Source: Chloroflexi bacterium RBG_13_46_14
GTDB lineage: Bacteria > Chloroflexota > Dehalococcoidia > Dehalococcoidales > UBA2162
Length of the DNA stretch: 8,155 nucleotides
Assembly: GCA_001796415.1 (NCBI GenBank)
Contig: MGML01000148.1
Location: 1-8,155 of the forward strand
Direction of reading: 5' to 3'
The position numbers and the translations under genes are program-made. This document shows positions 5,235-8,155 of the stretch, in pieces (within the stretch, counting starts at the first letter, position 1; the number at the start of each line of letters is the position of its first letter). The notes beneath the pieces are model-generated. The model ran no database searches. It saw only the letters and a list, made by a program, of their open reading frames with translations, and was not told where the DNA came from.

Positions 5235-6476
5235 ATGAGCAAAACCCCGGAAGAATTATATAAAGAACGAGAAACCCGCATCATGGATACCGTCCGGTTG
5301 AAAATACCGGACAGGATCCCGATACTGGTAGCCCTCACCTATTTCCCGGCAGTATATACCGGAACACCGAAAATGGCTGCATGGTACGACCATGATAAAT
5401 GGTTTGAAGCATCTATGAAAACTTTCCTCGATTATCAGCCGGACGGAATCTGGTCTATCCAGGGATTTTCACCCGGTGCCGTCATGGAATTACTTGAGCC
5501 TAAGTCACAGCGATGGCCTGGCTGGGGTCTTGATGATGATTCGGAGCACCAGGCGATTGAGATTGCAGGCATGAATGGCGATGAGTATGATCTCTATTTC
5601 AACGACAGGGGTGATTTCACTTTCCGTACCATGTTCGGGCGTATGTTCGGGGCAGCCGAGCCATTCAAGAAACTCCCACCTCTTTCATCGTTGAGTGCTC
5701 CTTTTGCCGGTATGCAATTCGCCGAAGCTATGGCTGATCCTGAAGTAGCTGCCGCTATCGAGAAGTTCCAGAAAGCCGGTCGGTTATTAAAAGAAATGCG
5801 CCCTAAAATGAAGAATTTCTATGCAGAAGCTGAAAAACTTGGCTTCCCATGTAATACCGGTCCGGGGGGAGGAGTCCCTTTCGATGCTATTTCGGACTAT
5901 CTGCGCGGGATGCAGGGAGCGATGATCGATATGTACCGGGATCCCGACAATCTGATGCGGGTAATTGAAGAACGCCTGCAGAGTACACTTGCCATGCTGG
6001 ATTCTCTACCGAAGTTCACCAAACCGACACGCGGATTCATGGCACTCCATCGCGGTTCGGACGGCTTCATGTCGCTGAAACAGTTCGAGAAGTTCTACTG
6101 GCCGAGTTTCAAGGCAATCCTGCTGAAGATGATTGAAAAGGGTATTACTCCTTTCCCGTTCCTCGAAGGCATATGGGACCAGCGACTTGAATACCTGCTC
6201 GAGCTTCCCAAAGGTTCTATGGTTGCCCACTTTGCCTACACCGATATGAAAAAGGCCAAGGACGTACTCGGCGGGCATATGTGTATCATGGGTGATATCC
6301 CGTCTTCTCTTCTCAATGCCGGAACGCCTCAGCAGGTCGAAGAATATACCAGGGATCTCATGGAATACTGCGGTAAGGACGGTGGACTTATTGTTGCCAA
6401 TAATACCGTCAATCAGGGTAAACCGGAATGCATCCGTGCCATGATGGATACCGTAAAGAAATACGGCGTTTACTAA
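5235..6476 (+). CDS. UroD-superfamily methyltransferase, paralog 2
   Basis: A 413-residue UroD/MtaA-superfamily protein in a corrinoid methyltransferase context. Two ATGs are adjacent. The second, at 5235, is chosen because GGAG (5224-5227) is 7 bases away (only 4 from the first) and the product MSKTPEELYKER matches the paralog 3 start MGKTPKELYEER. Superfamily landmarks: IPDRIP (about 24-29), WPGWG, a glycine-rich GPGGGVPFDAISDYLRG, ALHRGSDGFMS, and the conserved E311-X20-H332-X17-C350 (FLEG...AHF...MCIMGDIP). The glycine-rich segment and C-terminal lobe are closest to paralog 3; by eye the N-terminal lobes are about half identical. The protein ends GVY without the final Arg of the other two. 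Likely a methyltransferase I acting on a methylated (O-, N- or S-methyl) compound through the shared corrinoid protein; the substrate is unknown. It stands alone between two long leaders. Confidence 0.85.
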   Translation: MSKTPEELYKERETRIMDTVRLKIPDRIPILVALTYFPAVYTGTPKMAAWYDHDKWFEASMKTFLDYQPDGIWSIQGFSPGAVMELLEPKSQRWPGWGLDDDSEHQAIEIAGMNGDEYDLYFNDRGDFTFRTMFGRMFGAAEPFKKLPPLSSLSAPFAGMQFAEAMADPEVAAAIEKFQKAGRLLKEMRPKMKNFYAEAEKLGFPCNTGPGGGVPFDAISDYLRGMQGAMIDMYRDPDNLMRVIEERLQSTLAMLDSLPKFTKPTRGFMALHRGSDGFMSLKQFEKFYWPSFKAILLKMIEKGITPFPFLEGIWDQRLEYLLELPKGSMVAHFAYTDMKKAKDVLGGHMCIMGDIPSSLLNAGTPQQVEEYTRDLMEYCGKDGGLIVANNTVNQGKPECIRAMMDTVKKYGVY

Positions 6477-6500
6477 AATAAGTGAAAACGAGCGATTCCT

Positions 6501-6535
6501 GTGTCTTCTCGTCTGAAAAGACGGCGAGAAGACAC
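6501..6535 (+). terminator. GAAA-capped stem-loop between paralogs 2 and 3
   Basis: A perfect 11-bp stem GTGTCTTCTCG/CGAGAAGACAC (6501-6511 and 6525-6535) continues, after a 3-base bulge on the right arm, into TCT/AGA closed by a GAAA tetraloop (6515-6518). It begins 24 bases after the paralog 2 stop. Only ATTTGGTT follows, not a T-run, so it may be a partial terminator, attenuator or processing barrier rather than a full stop. Confidence 0.6.
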
Positions 6536-6578
6536 GGATTTGGTTAGTTAATAGAGCTAAGCAGACAGAGGAGTAGGA

Positions 6579-6599
6579 ATGCTGCAGTCCCAGGGGTGA
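6579..6599 (+). CDS. 6-codon mini-ORF (MLQSQG) before paralog 3
   Basis: AGAGGAG (6567-6573) lies 5 bases before an ATG that opens a 6-codon frame ending TGA at 6597-6599, 5 bases before the paralog 3 ATG. Its SD is better placed than that of paralog 3 itself, so ribosomes may translate it and reinitiate downstream. It may instead be a relic of a shifted start region. Too short to test by coding signal. Confidence 0.25.
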   Translation: MLQSQG

Positions 6600-6604
6600 G
6601 GAAA

Positions 6605-7852
6605 ATGGGGAAAACTCCGAAGGAATTGTATGAGGAAAGAAACGGAAGGATAACGGATGCCATCCAGTTACGTGTACCGGACAGGATTCCGCTAAATCTG
6701 TCATTCGGTTATTTCCCGGCCAAGTACACCGGCATAAGTTATAAAGATGCCTGGTATGACAGTGACAAGTGGCTTGAGGCTACAAAGAAAACCATTCTCG
6801 ATTTCGCACCCGACGGACTTTATTATATCCAGCCATTCGTTCCGGGTGCTGCATTAGAACAACTGGACCTGCATCAGATAAAATGGCCCGGTCATGGATT
6901 GCCCGACAATGTAGGCCACCAGGCAATAGAGGGCGAATGGATGAAAGCCGATGAATACGATGTCGCTCTCGATAATATATCCGACTACATGCTGAGAGTT
7001 TTCTTTCCAAGAATCAGCGGAGCTTTGGAACCGTTAAAAATGCTTCCTCCCATTTCTTCACTCAGGTTCAATTATAATGGGCTTCTCTCTCTTGCCGAGG
7101 TATTTGCCAGGCCTGACGTTGCCGAAGCAATCAGCAAACTGCAGAAGGCAGGTAAAGAGTACGGTAAAATTCGAATCAAGTTGATAATGTTTCAACAGGA
7201 AATCGAGAGACTTGGATTCCCGGTGACGGGTACCGGTGGTGGAGGGTCTCCTTTCGACGCTGTATCGGATTACCTGAGAGGTATGCATGGTACAATGACG
7301 GATATGTACCGGCAACCGGACAGATTACTGGAGCTTATAGATTACCAGTTCAGGAAAACAATGGACCGGATCGAGGCAAGGACCTCAGGCAGTGTTAACC
7401 AGCGGATATTCATCGCTCTTCACCGCGGTTCGGATGAATTTATGTCCTTACCTCATTTTGAAAAGTTCTACTGGCCTACCCTGAAAAAAGTGATTATGTC
7501 TCTGGTAAATAACGGACTGATTCCATGCCCATATTTCGAAGGTGTCTGGGACAGGAGACTCGAGTATCTTCTGGAACTACCCAGGGGTAAAATCCTCTGT
7601 CATTTTGCCCGGACAAACATGAAGCGGGCCAAGGAAGTTCTCGGAGGACATCTGTGTATCATGGGTGATATTCCGGCATCGATTCTCCAGGTGGGTACTG
7701 TTCAGGATGTAAAGGATTATTGTAAAAAGCTTATCGACGAATGTGGTAAGGATGGAGGATTTATACTTTCGAATATGCCGATTGATTATGCCAGGCCGGA
7801 GAATGTAAAAGCTATGATTGATTTTACCAGGGAATACGGCGTATACAGATAA
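6605..7852 (+). CDS. UroD-superfamily methyltransferase, paralog 3
   Basis: A 415-residue UroD/MtaA-superfamily protein and the closest relative in the window of paralog 2. It contains VPDRIP (about 24-29), WPGHG, MKADEYD (shared with paralog 1), GTGGGGSPFDAVSDYLRG, ALHRGSDEFMS, and the conserved E312-X20-H333-X17-C351 (YFEG...CHF...LCIMGDIP). Here the conserved His is preceded by Cys (CHF), and no His-X-Cys is present. ATG 6605 is chosen because MGKTPKELYEER aligns with the paralog 2 start; an in-frame GTG at 6596 would add three residues. The SD is unusual: AGGGGTGAGG (6592-6601) runs almost to the start codon and overlaps the stop of a mini-ORF. It probably methylates or demethylates the shared corrinoid protein; the substrate is unknown. 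The activator gene follows 74 bases later. Confidence 0.85.
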   Translation: MGKTPKELYEERNGRITDAIQLRVPDRIPLNLSFGYFPAKYTGISYKDAWYDSDKWLEATKKTILDFAPDGLYYIQPFVPGAALEQLDLHQIKWPGHGLPDNVGHQAIEGEWMKADEYDVALDNISDYMLRVFFPRISGALEPLKMLPPISSLRFNYNGLLSLAEVFARPDVAEAISKLQKAGKEYGKIRIKLIMFQQEIERLGFPVTGTGGGGSPFDAVSDYLRGMHGTMTDMYRQPDRLLELIDYQFRKTMDRIEARTSGSVNQRIFIALHRGSDEFMSLPHFEKFYWPTLKKVIMSLVNNGLIPCPYFEGVWDRRLEYLLELPRGKILCHFARTNMKRAKEVLGGHLCIMGDIPASILQVGTVQDVKDYCKKLIDECGKDGGFILSNMPIDYARPENVKAMIDFTREYGVYR

Positions 7853-7868
7853 AAATACAATACCCGTC

Positions 7869-7886
7869 AACGGAATCCGTTATAAT
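7869..7886 (+). promoter_or_regulatory. Palindrome overlapping a TATAAT before the activator gene
   Basis: AACGGA-a-TCCGTT (7869-7881) is a perfect 13-base palindrome around one central base. Its last base is the first base of an exact TATAAT (7881-7886). A central spacer of one base rules out an RNA hairpin, so a protein-binding operator is the better reading. No good -35 is present at 16-18 bases. A regulator bound here would block or recruit polymerase for the activator gene. Confidence 0.4.
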
Positions 7887-7926
7887 TGATAAAAATATAA
7901 ATCCTCACGGAAGGAAGCTGCTGATT

Positions 7927-8155
7927 ATGAGTAGGTACACTGTAGTATTTGAACCTATAGGCAGGAAGGGTGAGTGCAGTGATGAAGAATCTTTACTAGA
8001 CTGCGCCCGCAACCTGGGAATTGGTATAAGCAGCATCTGCGCCGGAAGGGGTACCTGTGGAACGTGCCGCGTCCAGCTTACAGAAGGATCGTTATCGAAA
8101 CCCACCGATTCTGAACTGGCCAGACTCTCTAAAAAAGAACTCAATAACGGCTGGC
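7927..8155 (+). CDS. RACo-type corrinoid protein reductive activator (N-terminal part)
   Basis: The first 76 codons of a gene cut by the right edge. The N-terminus is a plant-type 2Fe-2S ferredoxin domain: C38-X5-C44-X2-C47 (ICAGRGTCGTC), within a beta-grasp pattern (YTVVFEP...ESLLDCARNLGIGI). The fourth cluster cysteine would follow just past the window; ELNNGW at the end resembles the (E)L..GWRLAC run in which that cysteine lies in the family. In full-length RACo/AE-type proteins this domain precedes an ASKHA ATPase domain (DUF4445) and uses ATP to reduce inactive Co(II) corrinoid back to Co(I). The position next to corrinoid methyltransferase genes supports this over an ordinary ferredoxin. 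The SD AAGGA (7911-7915) is 11 bases from the ATG. The ATPase part is inferred, not seen. Confidence 0.85.
   Translation, partial: MSRYTVVFEPIGRKGECSDEESLLDCARNLGIGISSICAGRGTCGTCRVQLTEGSLSKPTDSELARLSKKELNNGW

Noticed and set aside
6596..6598. GTG as start of paralog 3
   Set aside because: ATG 6605 in the same frame aligns with the paralog 2 start; the three added residues have no counterpart.
2608..7852. The three UroD-like genes as uroporphyrinogen decarboxylase of heme synthesis
   Set aside because: Three copies next to a corrinoid protein and a corrinoid activator fit the methyltransferase branch of the superfamily; no other tetrapyrrole gene is present.

Overview
The window looks like a bacterial chromosome segment from an anaerobe that runs corrinoid-dependent methyl transfer. 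It has moderate GC, ATG starts with purine-rich Shine-Dalgarno (SD) sites, and sigma-70-like promoters. The mix of genes (several UroD-superfamily methyltransferases, a B12-binding shuttle protein, a 2Fe-2S corrinoid activator, and an OmpR/PhoB two-component pair) would fit Dehalococcoidia/Chloroflexota or an anaerobic Firmicute. That placement is a guess from gene content, not a demonstrated affiliation. No mobile elements, CRISPR arrays, rRNA or tRNA genes were seen.

Left third, minus strand (1-2488). Reading leftwards, there is a secreted protein made of three tandem repeats of about 117 residues, preceded by a nested series of SD/ATG units that includes two tiny ORFs. A strong hairpin follows it. 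Then comes a promoter driving an OmpR/PhoB-type response regulator, whose stop codon overlaps (ATGA) the start of a sensor histidine kinase cut off by the window edge. The divergent intergenic region (2489-2607) carries two perfect 9-bp direct repeats exactly 11 bp apart. They contain TTTACA-N5-TTTACA on the minus strand, the layout expected for a PhoP/PhoB-class regulator, so the neighbouring two-component pair may act there.

Right two thirds, plus strand (2608-8155). Three paralogous UroD-superfamily proteins (putative methyltransferases) surround one MtbC/MtaC-like corrinoid protein, and the window ends inside a RACo-type reductive activator. The inferred cycle is as follows: each UroD-like protein transfers a methyl group to or from Co(I) of the shared corrinoid protein (His99 in DIHDIG), and the 2Fe-2S/ASKHA activator rescues Co(II) forms. 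All three paralogs keep E-X20-H-X17-C and lack the His-X-Cys zinc motif of MtaA/MtbA. No MtrH/pterin-binding methyltransferase II is present, so the final methyl acceptor and the substrates are unknown.

The genes are not tightly packed. Each is preceded by a leader of 74-490 bases containing promoters, hairpins or short palindromes, which suggests separate regulation rather than one plain operon. The longest gene-free stretch (4746-5234) holds two stem-loops and no convincing gene.
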